From positions 1-55,049 of the forward strand of contig JAPYTD010000020.1 of NCBI GenBank assembly GCA_029936315.1: a DNA stretch of 55,049 bases, read 5' to 3'. A model generated the notes under the pieces. It saw nothing but the letters and a program-made list of their open reading frames with translations. It had not been told where the DNA came from and made no database searches. This document shows, one piece after another, positions 24,383 to 34,603 of the stretch. Each line of letters starts with the position of its first letter. Positions within the stretch are counted from its first letter, which is position 1. The position numbers and the translations under genes are program-made. Origin of the DNA: Planctomycetota bacterium. GTDB lineage: Bacteria; Planctomycetota; UBA1135; UBA2386.

Positions 24383-24597
24383 TAGAACAGGGTGTAGATG
24401 AACGGCGCCACGCCGGTCGCACCGAGCACAAGCAGCACACCGAGCAAGCCAAAGACGACCAAGATCGGCGTCAACCACCACATCTTGTTCTCGGCCATGA
24501 ACATGACGAACTCAGCGACCAAGCCGCGCTCCTCATCCTGAGCTGCGTTCAAGAAGTCGTCGTTGGTCTTGTTCTGGTCTTCGGATTGCTTGGTCAT
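24382..24597 (-). CDS. DUF5989 small membrane protein, first copy
   Basis: The 71-residue protein has a charged N-terminus (EDQNKTNDDFLNAAQDEE) and a short amphipathic helix (GLVAEFVMFMAENKMWWLTP). A single membrane helix (ILVVFGLLGVLLVLGATG) follows, then the family ending APFIYTLF. AGGA 4 nt before the ATG and a TATACT box at 24628-24623 give it its own likely promoter, separate from SxtJ 248 bp upstream. It is followed by its paralogue. In other genomes DUF5989 sits with SxtJ and carbamoyltransferase genes, as here. Function unknown. Confidence 0.83.
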   Translation of the reverse strand: MTKQSEDQNKTNDDFLNAAQDEERGLVAEFVMFMAENKMWWLTPILVVFGLLGVLLVLGATGVAPFIYTLF

Positions 24598-24622
24598 GGG
24601 TTCCTGGGGCGAGAGTCGGACC

Positions 24623-24628
24623 AGTATA
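24623..24628 (-). promoter_or_regulatory. Possible -10 box for the DUF5989 pair
   Basis: On the minus strand TATACT lies 26 nt before the ATG at 24597, giving a leader of about 20 nt. The -35 region is poor (TGAGCC at 17-nt spacing), so this is only a candidate. Confidence 0.35.
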
Positions 24629-24816
24629 GCTCGGAAGAGTCGCGTGGCTCAGTGTTCGCGCAAAAGGCACCGCAACATAAGCTCGCCCCGACGCTGCCAA
24701 TGGGGCTTCAGGCTCACATACTTCGGTCCGAAAACCGGGCCGCGAGGTTCGACGGATTCCGCAGCGTTGCATGGGCGTCTCCTGTGATGGTTCTCGTTAG
24801 GCGGAGTTGAGACCGA

Positions 24817-24831
24817 CACTGCAAAGCAGTG
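24817..24831. other. Short hairpin after the SxtJ gene
   Basis: CACTGC, AAA, GCAGTG: a perfect 6-bp stem with a 3-nt loop, 14 nt past the SxtJ stop. No T-tract follows on the minus strand. A 3'-end role is possible. Confidence 0.25.
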
Positions 24832-24844
24832 AGCACCGACGGAT

Positions 24845-25270
24845 CTAGTAGAGCTTGAAGTAGCTGGCGGCCGGCTGGTCGCCGCTGCGCTCGTGCCAAT
24901 AGGTCTTGGCACTGGGGTCGAGTTTCTTGCCGATGACGTCGCGTCCGATCAACCGGAACACCAACGCGATCGGCGTCAGGACCACGTAGTAGACGAACGC
25001 CAGCATCACGTGCGACAGCACGAAACCAATCGGGATAAACGCCACCGACAGGCCGATGAACAAGGCCCGTGAAAGGAACTGCACCCCCGCAAGGAAGAAC
25101 AACAGTTGCAGCACACCGATGCCCACGGCGCCCAAGAACACCGGATGCCCCCACTCGAAGCCCACGGTGAACTTCAGCGCAACCATGCCGAGCAAGCCCA
25201 TGCCGATCACGGCAAACCAAGCGAACTGCTTGATGATGTGGGGCGCTGGGTTGAGGTCGAGTTTGATCAT
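24845..25270 (-). CDS. SxtJ family membrane protein
   Basis: The 141-residue protein has about four membrane helices: FAWFAVIGMGLLGMVAL, VFLGAVGIGVLQLLFFLAGV, RALFIGLSVAFIPIGFVLSHVMLAFVYYVV in two parts. The typical SxtJ end follows: RLIGRDVIGKKLDPSAKTYW. SxtJ proteins are small membrane proteins found beside NodU/CmcH-type carbamoyltransferases. They are named from the saxitoxin cluster but widespread in bacteria that make no toxin. It starts 7 nt after the carbamoyltransferase stop, so the two are one transcript. Role unknown; a membrane partner for the carbamoyltransferase product is plausible. Confidence 0.85.
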   Translation of the reverse strand: MIKLDLNPAPHIIKQFAWFAVIGMGLLGMVALKFTVGFEWGHPVFLGAVGIGVLQLLFFLAGVQFLSRALFIGLSVAFIPIGFVLSHVMLAFVYYVVLTPIALVFRLIGRDVIGKKLDPSAKTYWHERSGDQPAASYFKLY

Positions 25271-25276
25271 TGGCAG

Positions 25277-27109
25277 TTAGTCCAGAGCGAACGCGGCGAG
25301 GTACTTCTCGCGGTCAACCTCAGGCATGTTCTCTTGCACCTTGCGGCAGATGACGAAGTTCTCGAGCACGAGCACATCCATGTCCGTGCCCCTGAAGCAA
25401 CGCAGGGCGTCTTCGGGCGTGCAGACGATCGGTTCGCCGCGCACGTTGAAACTCGTGTTGATTAGCACTGGGCTGCCGGTGCGCTTGTGGAAGCTCTCCA
25501 TCATCGCGGCGAGACGCGGATTGTGTTCGCCGTCAACCGTCTGCAGACGCGCCGAGTTGTCTACGTGCGTGACCGCCGGGATCACCGAGCGCAGTTGTTT
25601 GAGCTTGTCGAGGCCCTCAAGTCCCACCTCGACTTCGAGTCGCTTGTCGGCGCGCACGGGCGCAACGATCAGCATGTAGGGACTGTCGTGCTTCGGATCG
25701 ATCTCGAAGTAGTCCGAGGCGTGGTCGCGCAAGACGATCGGCGCAAATGGCCGGAACGACTCGCGGAACTTGATCTTCAAGTTCATCACGCTCTGCATCT
25801 TCGGCGACCGTGCGTCGCCAATGATGCTGCGGGAACCAAGCGCTCGCGGACCAAACTCCATCGGCCCCTGGAACCAACCGATCACGTTCTCCTGATCAAT
25901 CAGTTCGGCGACGCGATCGGCAAGTTGGTCTTCGCTCGTGCACTCTTCATAGGTGACGTTCTCCTTGTCGAGGAACGCCTTGATGTCGCTCGATTCGTAG
26001 CTCGGGCCCAGCAAGCTGCCGCGCTGAGAATCCGCCGGCATCACGGTGCGCGGCTTGTTGAGCAGGTTATGCCAGACCAACTGCGCGGCTCCCAAGGCGC
26101 CACCCGCATCCCCGGCTGCCGGCTGGATCCAGATCTTGTCGAATGGACCTTCGCGCAAGATCACGCCATTGCCGACGCAGTTGAGCGCGACACCACCGGC
26201 GAGGCATAGGTTCTTCTTGCCGGTCACCTTCTGCGCGTAGCGAGCCGTCTTCAGCATGACCTCTTCGGTCACTTGCTGGATAGATGCGGCGAGGTCCATG
26301 TGACGTTGGCCGAGGTCGGTCTCGGCGGTGCGCGGCGGCGCGCCGAAGAGTGCGTCGAACTTCGCGTTCGTCATCGTCAGACCTTGGCAATAGTTGAAGT
26401 AGCGCAAGTCCAACCGGTAGCTACCGTCTTCGCGAAGATCGATCAGGTGATCGCGAATCAACTGGGCAAAGCGCGGCTCGCCATACGGCGCCAGACCCAT
26501 CAGCTTGTATTCGCCGGAGTTGACCTTGAAGCCGCAGTAATAGGTGAACGCCGAGTAGAGCAAGCCGAGCGAGTGTGGGAAGCGGATCTCGCGGGTCAAC
26601 TTGATCTTGTTGCCCTCGCCGATACCGATCGTGGTCGTCGCCCACTCACCGACGCCATCCATTGTGATGATCGCGGCGTCCTCAAAAGGCGACGGGAAGA
26701 ACGCCGACGCAGCGTGACTCTCGTGATGCTCCGGGAAGACGTAGCGGTTCTTCGGTTTGCACCCGAGCTGTTTGGTGAGCAGCCGCTTCATGTGCAGCTT
26801 CTCACCAAGCCAAATTGGAATGGCCTTGCGGAACGACTGCAGACCAACCGGCGCAAACGCGATGTAGGTCTCGAGCAGGCGGTGGAACTTCAGGACCGGC
26901 TTGTCATAAAAGGCGACGAAGTCGAGTTCTTGCGGCTTGATGCCAGCACGCTCAAGACAGAAGGCAACCGCCTTGGCCGGGTACGCCGAGTCGTGCTTCT
27001 TGCGGGTAAACCGCTCTTCCTGTGCAGCCGCGACGATCTCGCCATCGCTCAGCAAAGCAGCGGCGGAGTCGTGGTAGAAGGCCGAGATGCCTAAGATGTG
27101 TGTCGGCAT
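25277..27109 (-). CDS. Carbamoyltransferase of the NodU/CmcH (TobZ-like) family
   Basis: This family uses carbamoyl phosphate and ATP to carbamoylate a hydroxyl group through a carbamoyl-adenylate. ATG 27109 gives 610 residues, the usual length. The N-terminal Kae1-like half opens with HILGISAFYHDSAAALL and EERFTRKKHDSAYP. The metal-binding histidines are in FPEHHESHAASAFFPSPF, followed by TMDGVGEWATT and LAGGVALNCVGNG. The C-terminal YrdC-like half has MEFGPRALGSRSIIGDAR and INTSFNVRGEPIV. The acceptor is unknown. It heads a probable operon with SxtJ, and the SGNH hydrolase is divergent 105 bp away. Family assignment is very firm. Confidence 0.93.
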   Translation of the reverse strand: MPTHILGISAFYHDSAAALLSDGEIVAAAQEERFTRKKHDSAYPAKAVAFCLERAGIKPQELDFVAFYDKPVLKFHRLLETYIAFAPVGLQSFRKAIPIWLGEKLHMKRLLTKQLGCKPKNRYVFPEHHESHAASAFFPSPFEDAAIITMDGVGEWATTTIGIGEGNKIKLTREIRFPHSLGLLYSAFTYYCGFKVNSGEYKLMGLAPYGEPRFAQLIRDHLIDLREDGSYRLDLRYFNYCQGLTMTNAKFDALFGAPPRTAETDLGQRHMDLAASIQQVTEEVMLKTARYAQKVTGKKNLCLAGGVALNCVGNGVILREGPFDKIWIQPAAGDAGGALGAAQLVWHNLLNKPRTVMPADSQRGSLLGPSYESSDIKAFLDKENVTYEECTSEDQLADRVAELIDQENVIGWFQGPMEFGPRALGSRSIIGDARSPKMQSVMNLKIKFRESFRPFAPIVLRDHASDYFEIDPKHDSPYMLIVAPVRADKRLEVEVGLEGLDKLKQLRSVIPAVTHVDNSARLQTVDGEHNPRLAAMMESFHKRTGSPVLINTSFNVRGEPIVCTPEDALRCFRGTDMDVLVLENFVICRKVQENMPEVDREKYLAAFALD

Positions 27110-27214
27110 GGAGCAGTAAGCGAGGGTTCCGTGGCGCACTATCGTGCCGGATACCGGCAACGGTACCACACGAAAATGTCGCCAGGCTTAGGTCAGCAGA
27201 GGTACTCTATCTAC

Positions 27215-28369
27215 ATGAGCAAGCCTGTCCGCAAGCGCCCCCGCCGAATCGTGCTCGTGCTGGCTTTCGGGATCGCGACGCTGGTGGCGCTTGTCCTGGC
27301 CGAGGTCGTACTACAAATATGGGTCGGTCCAACGAAACCGGTCGGTGGCATCGGCTTCGAAACGGCCGCGGGCGTGCCGGTTGCCGGGGCCCAACAGGCG
27401 ATCGAGATGAAGCTGATCGTCGAGGTTCCGCCCAAGATCAGGCCACGATGGCGCACGATGTTCCGTAGCGACCAAGGCTTTTTCATCACCTACGAGGACA
27501 ACGATGTCCTGAAGCGCGACTGGTTCGACGAGCAAGGCCGCGTCCTCAACCACATCAATGCCAGCGGGATTCGCGAACGCGCCAAGATCACCCACGAGAA
27601 GCCTGCCGGTCAGCGCCGCATCGTCTGCATCGGCGATTCGTTCACGTTTGGTTGGGGCATCCGGCCCGAAGACGGCTGGGTGCGCATGCTCGAAGACGAC
27701 CTGCGCAAAGACAAAGGAGACGTGCGCACCGTCAACTGCGGCGCTTCGGGAACGGTGTGTGTTGACGAGTATTGGTACGGATTGAAGCACCGCTTCCACA
27801 AGTTTGAGCCCGATGCGGTCATCATGACTCTGTGCCTGAATGACCTGGTCGGCAGCCACGGACTGAGCTTCATTGTTCCAATCAACACGGGTGTGAAGCT
27901 TCTCGACCTCGCCAAGGGTGCTCTCGGGTACCACCCGCTCGATCTCAACCCGGACGACAACTGGGCTCAGTGGTTGTTGGATTTGCCCGAGAAGGAGGGC
28001 CTCGCCCTCGGCCTCTACAACCCCGACCGACCATTCGAAGCCATGTGGTCCCAAGAGGTTCCGCAAGAGTCGATGCGTGCGGCCAAGGCTTGGTGCGACA
28101 AGCGCAAGATCCCGTTCATGGTCGTCATCTGGCCCTTCCTGCAGGGCCTCGGACCCGGTAAATACTACCCATTCCAGAAGCTGCACGACCTGGTTGCAGC
28201 CGACTGCAAGGCAGCCGGCATCCCGCTTCTCGACGTGTTGCCGGCCCTTAAAGACACGCCACAAGAAGACTTATGGGTTACTCCAGCCGACCCTCATCCA
28301 AATCCTTTGGCGCAGTGTCTTACACTGCCGAGGATTGTCGAGTTTGTCCGCTCCCACATCGACTGGTAG
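27215..28369 (+). CDS. Membrane-anchored SGNH/GDSL hydrolase
   Basis: ATG 27215 gives 384 residues with a basic start and one membrane helix (IVLVLAFGIATLVALVLAEVV), so the body is probably periplasmic. The SGNH blocks are visible: VCIGDSFTFGWG (nucleophile Ser), NCGASG (block II Gly), MTLCLNDL (block III Asn) and TPADPHPN (block V Asp and His). Such enzymes are esterases or acyltransferases acting on lipids or polysaccharides. SGNH proteins recur with NodU-type carbamoyltransferases and SxtJ, so the group may modify a cell-surface or secreted glycan or lipid. The longer frame from 27098 overlaps the divergent gene and is rejected. Confidence 0.85.
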   Translation: MSKPVRKRPRRIVLVLAFGIATLVALVLAEVVLQIWVGPTKPVGGIGFETAAGVPVAGAQQAIEMKLIVEVPPKIRPRWRTMFRSDQGFFITYEDNDVLKRDWFDEQGRVLNHINASGIRERAKITHEKPAGQRRIVCIGDSFTFGWGIRPEDGWVRMLEDDLRKDKGDVRTVNCGASGTVCVDEYWYGLKHRFHKFEPDAVIMTLCLNDLVGSHGLSFIVPINTGVKLLDLAKGALGYHPLDLNPDDNWAQWLLDLPEKEGLALGLYNPDRPFEAMWSQEVPQESMRAAKAWCDKRKIPFMVVIWPFLQGLGPGKYYPFQKLHDLVAADCKAAGIPLLDVLPALKDTPQEDLWVTPADPHPNPLAQCLTLPRIVEFVRSHIDW

Positions 28370-28456
28370 AGCGCGCACCAACATACAAGGTCGTGCGTAC
28401 GCTGTTGGCCCTCGGCATGTTAGCCAAGTTCAAAAGCGATTCTGTGAAGTCTGAAA

Positions 28457-28485
28457 TTGACCCCACGTGAACGATCTTTTACAGG
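28457..28485 (+). promoter_or_regulatory. Weak promoter candidate for the respiratory cluster
   Basis: TTGACC at 28457-28462, a 17-nt spacer, then TACAGG at 28480-28485. The -35 is close to consensus and the -10 matches at three positions. It lies upstream of the stem-loop, so the loop would be in the transcript leader. Confidence 0.3.
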
Positions 28486-28528
28486 GGTTGCCCTCATTGG
28501 GCTCACAGCACGTGCCCTGCAGTAGGTC

Positions 28529-28571
28529 CCACACAACCAACCGGTTGATCTGAGTGATCATGGTTGTGTGG
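28529..28571 (+). promoter_or_regulatory. 16-bp stem-loop with a 6-nt bulge upstream of actA
   Basis: CCACACAACCA (28529-28539) pairs perfectly with TGGTTGTGTGG (28561-28571). Inside, TGATC (28546-28550) pairs with GATCA (28556-28560) around TGAGT, contiguous with the outer stem on the right. On the left ACCGGT is bulged. It ends 101 nt before the actA start. It could be a DNA operator or an RNA leader element. With no T-tract, it is unlikely to be a simple terminator of the SGNH gene. Confidence 0.5.
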
Positions 28572-28672
28572 ACGCCAACTCAGGGCGGCCCACACGTGCG
28601 CCCAATATTCGACGTAATCGCGTCGAGTTTCCTGCGACCGCAATACTGTCCCCACCGCGGAGGGGATCTACA

Positions 28673-29350
28673 TTGACCGTACTGTTCCCCAAGTGGACTA
28701 ACAAAGTCCCCGCCTATCTCGCACTCGGTGCCGGATCGGCGGGCTTGCTCGTAGTCCTCGTCGTCTCCTTCTGGTTCTCACCGAAGAACACGGACGTCGG
28801 CTACCAACCGTACCAGCCGATCTCGTACAGCCACAAGCTGCACGCTGGGTCGCTCGGTATGGATTGCCGATACTGTCACCGCGCCGTTGAGGAAGGCGCC
28901 GCAGCGTCGATCCCCGATGCAGCGACATGCTACGGCTGCCACCAGCACGTCAAGAAGGACAGCATCCAGCTCGAGTCACTGCGCGCGCAGTTCGTGCCGG
29001 ACGCCCCCGACGATCATCCGGTCGAGTGGATCAAGGTGCACTTGCTGCCGGATTACGCCTACTTCAACCACTCGGTGCACATCGCCGCGCAGGTTGGTTG
29101 CAAGAGCTGTCACGGCCGCGTCGACCAGATGGAGATCGTGCGACAAGTTGAGCCGCTCAGCATGGGCTGGTGCCTCGCCTGTCACCGCGATCCGGCTGCG
29201 CACATTCGACCGCTCGATGTGTCGGTGACCAACATGACCTGGGAGCCGAACGAAGCATCGAAGACGGCCGCCATGAAGCTGCTTGACTGGGACGGCGACA
29301 ACGTGCCGAAGCTCAACCCGCCCACCCACTGTTCGGCATGCCACCGATGA
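28673..29350 (+). CDS. actA: Alternative Complex III subunit ActA, pentaheme cytochrome c
   Basis: ActA is the multiheme subunit that takes part in electron transfer from the quinol-oxidising complex. The start is TTG 28673 with GGAGGGG 7 nt upstream, giving 225 residues; the frame upstream does not look coding. One N-terminal membrane anchor (YLALGAGSAGLLVVLVVSFWF) is followed by five CxxCH heme sites: CRYCH, CYGCH, CKSCH, CLACH and CSACH. Further histidines (YSHKLHAG, FNHSVH) can serve as distal ligands. The number fits the pentaheme ActA family. The gene overlaps actB by four bases (ATGA). It is first in the respiratory cluster. Very secure. Confidence 0.94.
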   Translation: MTVLFPKWTNKVPAYLALGAGSAGLLVVLVVSFWFSPKNTDVGYQPYQPISYSHKLHAGSLGMDCRYCHRAVEEGAAASIPDAATCYGCHQHVKKDSIQLESLRAQFVPDAPDDHPVEWIKVHLLPDYAYFNHSVHIAAQVGCKSCHGRVDQMEIVRQVEPLSMGWCLACHRDPAAHIRPLDVSVTNMTWEPNEASKTAAMKLLDWDGDNVPKLNPPTHCSACHR

Positions 29351-32300
29351 CAGGCACTCAAGATCAACCTACCGCGATGAACCAGACTCCTGTGAGCCCG
29401 CAATCCGATACGGATGGGCCAACCTACTGGCGCAGCATTGGGCAACTCGAGAACTCTGCTGAGTTCCAAGAGGTGCTCGCACGCGAGTTCCCTGAGGGCA
29501 TCACCGAAGCACCGGACGACGTTTCGCGTCGTGGCTTCCTTGGTGCCGTTGCCGCTTCGGTTGCGCTCGCTGGCATGACCAGCTGCCGCAAGCCTGAGAC
29601 CAAGATCGTGCCGTTCACCAAGCGGCCCGAAGGTTTCAAGCCTGGCATCTCGCAGCAATACGCCTCGACGATCACGCGTGGTGGTTACGGCATCGGCATT
29701 CTCGTCAAGAGCAACGACGGTCGTCCGACCAAGATTGAAGGCAACCCAGATCACCCGAGCAGCCTCGGCGGCGCCGACCTGCAACTGCAGGCGGAGTTGC
29801 TGCAACTCTACGATCCCAACCGCAGCCGCCACGCCCGCAACGCGCACACCGCTGCGCACGCGGACGACGGTCATGGCGGCGGTCACGACACGCACGTCGT
29901 CGACGTCTGGGAAGAGCTGGGGATTGGCACAAACCTTGATTCCGACACGCCTGAGCCGAGCTGGCTCGAGACGGCCACGTCGGAGTTGATCACCAAGAAG
30001 GGGGCCGGCCTACACGTGCTGATGCCACCGAGCACGTCGCCGACGTTGCTCGCTGCCGTCGCGCGCATGAAGACCGGCAGCTTCACCAAGGCCCGCTTCC
30101 ACACGTGGACCGCACTCAATTCGGACAACGAGTTGCAGGGCGCGGAGATGGCCTTCGGCAAGGCGATGGCGACGCACTACGACTTCGCCAAGGCCGACGT
30201 CGTCTTGTCGCTCGACAACGACTTCCTCGCCACCAACGGCAACAACCTGAGCAACGCGCGCGGCTGGGCCTCCCGTCGCCGCGAAGCCAAGAACCTCAAT
30301 CGCCTGTACGCGGTTGAGTCGATCTTCTCGACGACCGGCACGGCCGCCGATCACCGCTTCCGCACCAAGAGCGGTGACATCCCCGCAGTCGCGTTCGCAC
30401 TCGCGAAGGCGATCGGCATCGGGGCTGGCACCGACCTCGCCGGCGCGCTGTCGTCGCACGATGCAGCCGCCTTCGAGAAGAACGGCAAGAAGTGGCTCGA
30501 GATCATCGCCAAGGACCTGCAGTCAGCAGCTGGCAAGAGCATCGTCATTGCCGGGCCAACGCAATCGCCGGCCGTGCACGCGATCGTTCACGCGATCAAC
30601 GCCAAGCTCGGCAACGTCGGCAAGACGATCACGATCACCGCGATGCCGGAAGGCATCCCAGCCAACTGCACCGCGCAGATGCAAGAGCTCGCCGCGGCCA
30701 TGCAAGCTGGCACCTGCGAGACGCTCGTCTTCCTCGGCACCAACCCGGTGCTCGATGCGCCGGCCGACCTCAACTTCGCCCAGCTGCTCAAGGACAAGAA
30801 GCCGAAGAACACCATCCACGTCGGCCTCTACGATGACGAGACCGGCCGCATGTGCGACTGGCACCTGCCGATGGCCCACGACCTCGAAGCGTGGGGCGAC
30901 GCCCGCAGCCACAACGGCACGGTGTCGCTGCAGCAGCCGTTGATCGCCCCGCTGCACGGCGGGGTTTCGGCGCTCGAGTTCCTCGCCTTCCTCAACCAGG
31001 ATCCGACCAACAACGCCAGCCACGAAGACCTCGCGGCGAAGCGTGACACCGTCTACGGCTACGAGCTGGTCAAGGCTCACTGGCAACAAGCCAGCGGCGC
31101 AACCAACTTCGCCACTGGTTGGTGGCTGAAGGCACTGCACGACGGCACGGTCGCAGGCACGGCGCTCGCCACCGAAAGCCCAACGGTCAACGCCGGCGCA
31201 ATCGCGGCTGGTGTCAGCGCCTACCAAAGGCCAACCGGCATCGAAGTTGTCTTGCGCGGTTGCCCGAAGATGGGGGACGGTCGCTACGCCAACAACTCGT
31301 GGATGGCAGAGTTGCCGGACCCACTGACCAAGCTCAGCTGGGACAACGCGGCGATGCTCAGCATGGCCACCGCGCGGCAACTCAACGTCGAGAACGGCGA
31401 CATGCTGGCGATCTCGGCCAACGGCGCCCAACTCGAGATTCCAGCGTGGATTCTGCCTGGTCACGCCGACGACAGCATCTCGATCTTCCTCGGTTGGGGA
31501 CGCTTTGCCACCGACTCCGAGCAAGACAAGGCCTTCAAGGTTGCCAACGGCTCGGGCTTCAACGCCTACCCGCTGCGCACCAGTGCCCAGCAATGGGTGT
31601 TGAGCGGCGCCAACGTCGGCCGCGGCTCGGGCAGCCACACGCTCGTCTGCACGCAAGAGCACGGCACGATGGCCGGCCGCGCGCTGATTCGCGAAACCGA
31701 CGCAGCGACCAACGCGAGTGACCCCAAGTGGGCGCCGAAAATGTCGCCGCTCGACGTGGCCGCTCGCCTGCAAGACAAGACCGAGAAGGATCTCAACAAC
31801 TCGCTCTGGGCGGAGCGTGGTTACGACAAGGGCAAGGAGAGCACCGACGAACGCGTGCGCCGCTCGCCATACCAGTGGGGCATGGTCGTCGACCTCAACG
31901 CCTGCACCGGTTGCAGTTCTTGCGTCGCGGCCTGTGTCGCCGAAAACAACATCCCGATGGTCGGCAAGATCCAAGTCGCGCGCAACCGCGAGATGTTCTG
32001 GATCCGCGCGGACCGCTACTTCAGCTCGAAGGCGGACAACAATCTCGAGATGATCGAAGACCCCGAGGTCGCGAACATGCCGGTGCCGTGCATGCAATGC
32101 GAGAACGCACCGTGCGAGTCGGTATGCCCGGTCGCTGCGACCACGCACAGTCCCGATGGACTGAACGACATGGTCTACAACCGCTGCATTGGCACTCGCT
32201 ACTGCAGCAACAACTGCCCCTACAAGGTGCGGCGTTACAACTACCTCGACTACATCGGTCACGTGCCCGACACGAAACAGATGGCGTTCAACCCGGACGT

Positions 32301-32616
32301 CACCGTTCGCAGCCGTGGCGTGATGGAAAAGTGCACCTACTGCGTGCAACGCATCAACGGCGGCCGCATCGAGGCGAAACTCAACGCCACCAAGGTCGGC
32401 GACGGGCCAAGCCACGTCCGCGTCACCACGGCGTGCGCCCAAGCTTGCCCGACCGAAGCGATCACCTTCGGCAACATCATCGAGACCGATAGCAAGGTCG
32501 CGAAGCTACGCGGCAACGACCTGAACTACGGGTTGCTGTCCGAACTGAATACGAAGCCACGCACGACCTACCTCGGTCGCGTGCGCAACCCGAACCCCGA
32601 ACTCTCCAAGGCCTGA
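29347..32616 (+). CDS. actB: Alternative Complex III subunit ActB, molybdopterin-enzyme-like plus iron-sulfur domain
   Basis: ActB is the large peripheral subunit. ATG 29347 overlaps the actA stop (ATGA), giving 1089 residues; ATG 29338 is an alternative. A twin-arginine signal ([17 protein letters not shown]) sends it across the membrane folded. Residues ~80-780 resemble a molybdopterin oxidoreductase fold, which in this complex carries no cofactor. The last ~250 residues form a ferredoxin-like domain with four cysteine groups: [35 protein letters not shown] and CTYC with ACAQAC. These are expected to hold three 4Fe-4S and one 3Fe-4S cluster. It passes electrons within the complex. Secure. 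Confidence 0.94.
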   Translation: MTGTQDQPTAMNQTPVSPQSDTDGPTYWRSIGQLENSAEFQEVLAREFPEGITEAPDDVSRRGFLGAVAASVALAGMTSCRKPETKIVPFTKRPEGFKPGISQQYASTITRGGYGIGILVKSNDGRPTKIEGNPDHPSSLGGADLQLQAELLQLYDPNRSRHARNAHTAAHADDGHGGGHDTHVVDVWEELGIGTNLDSDTPEPSWLETATSELITKKGAGLHVLMPPSTSPTLLAAVARMKTGSFTKARFHTWTALNSDNELQGAEMAFGKAMATHYDFAKADVVLSLDNDFLATNGNNLSNARGWASRRREAKNLNRLYAVESIFSTTGTAADHRFRTKSGDIPAVAFALAKAIGIGAGTDLAGALSSHDAAAFEKNGKKWLEIIAKDLQSAAGKSIVIAGPTQSPAVHAIVHAINAKLGNVGKTITITAMPEGIPANCTAQMQELAAAMQAGTCETLVFLGTNPVLDAPADLNFAQLLKDKKPKNTIHVGLYDDETGRMCDWHLPMAHDLEAWGDARSHNGTVSLQQPLIAPLHGGVSALEFLAFLNQDPTNNASHEDLAAKRDTVYGYELVKAHWQQASGATNFATGWWLKALHDGTVAGTALATESPTVNAGAIAAGVSAYQRPTGIEVVLRGCPKMGDGRYANNSWMAELPDPLTKLSWDNAAMLSMATARQLNVENGDMLAISANGAQLEIPAWILPGHADDSISIFLGWGRFATDSEQDKAFKVANGSGFNAYPLRTSAQQWVLSGANVGRGSGSHTLVCTQEHGTMAGRALIRETDAATNASDPKWAPKMSPLDVAARLQDKTEKDLNNSLWAERGYDKGKESTDERVRRSPYQWGMVVDLNACTGCSSCVAACVAENNIPMVGKIQVARNREMFWIRADRYFSSKADNNLEMIEDPEVANMPVPCMQCENAPCESVCPVAATTHSPDGLNDMVYNRCIGTRYCSNNCPYKVRRYNYLDYIGHVPDTKQMAFNPDVTVRSRGVMEKCTYCVQRINGGRIEAKLNATKVGDGPSHVRVTTACAQACPTEAITFGNIIETDSKVAKLRGNDLNYGLLSELNTKPRTTYLGRVRNPNPELSKA

Positions 32617-32621
32617 TCTCG

Positions 32622-34055
<1,434 letters not shown>

Positions 34056-34064
34056 GGATCACCC

Positions 34065-34601
34065 ATGACGAACACCAACAATTGGGGAGCGGTCGCCGAA
34101 TTTGATTCCGCGGCGGCGATCTACCAGGCCTGCGAGAAGGTCACGGCCGAAGGCTACACGCGCACCGACGCGCATACGCCGTTCCCAGTGCACGGCATCG
34201 ACAAGGCCCTCAGGCAATCCGAGAGTGGCCTAGGCTGGCTCGTAGTCTGCTTCGGCCTGGCCGGCATCCTACTGGCGCAGGGCATGATGTATTGGATGAA
34301 CGCAGTCGACTACCCGATCTGGGTGTCCGGCAAGCAGCCATACGCGTGGCCATCCACGATCCCCATCACGTTCGAACTGATGATCCTGTTGTCGGGTCTC
34401 AGTGCAGTCTTCGGCATGTTCGCCCTCAACCGGCTGCCGCGACTTCACCACCCGATCTTCTCGCACAGCAGCATCCACCGCGTCACGGACGACCGCTTCT
34501 TCCTGTCGATCGAGGCAACCGATCCGAAGTTCGACAGCACTGCCACGCCGAAGTTCCTTGAGAGCATCGGTGGCAGCAACGTCGAGATCCTCGAGGACTG
34601 A
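34065..34601 (+). CDS. actD: Alternative Complex III subunit ActD (DUF3341)
   Basis: This 178-residue protein has AAGGA upstream of its ATG. It has an N-terminal soluble part (VAEFDSAAAIYQACEKVTAEGY, DAHTPFPVHGIDKAL), the DUF3341 signature. Two membrane helices follow (GWLVVCFGLAGILLAQGMMYW and ITFELMILLSGLSAVFGMFA) and a soluble tail with DDRFFLSIEATD. In the complex, ActD contacts ActC and ActF. The gene lies between actC and actE in canonical order. Secure. Confidence 0.93.
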   Translation: MTNTNNWGAVAEFDSAAAIYQACEKVTAEGYTRTDAHTPFPVHGIDKALRQSESGLGWLVVCFGLAGILLAQGMMYWMNAVDYPIWVSGKQPYAWPSTIPITFELMILLSGLSAVFGMFALNRLPRLHHPIFSHSSIHRVTDDRFFLSIEATDPKFDSTATPKFLESIGGSNVEILED

Positions 34602-34603
34602 TC

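Larger units (their letters stand above)
28370..28672. other. Spacer upstream of the Act operon with a stem-loop and a weak promoter
   Basis: This stretch of about 300 bases carries no convincing gene. It holds a weak promoter candidate at 28457-28485, a long stem-loop at 28529-28571 and the purine-rich ribosome-binding site of actA at 28659-28666. Its first part is less GC-rich than the coding sequence around it. It is the probable control region of the respiratory cluster. Confidence 0.6.

Noticed and set aside
27098-27214. Longer N-terminus for the SGNH hydrolase
   Set aside because: It would overlap the start of the divergent carbamoyltransferase and lacks protein-like sequence; ATG 27215 gives a clean membrane anchor.
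30523-32442. 639-codon minus-strand frame inside actB
   Set aside because: actB's cysteine clusters lie on the plus strand; the antisense frame is a GC-bias artefact.
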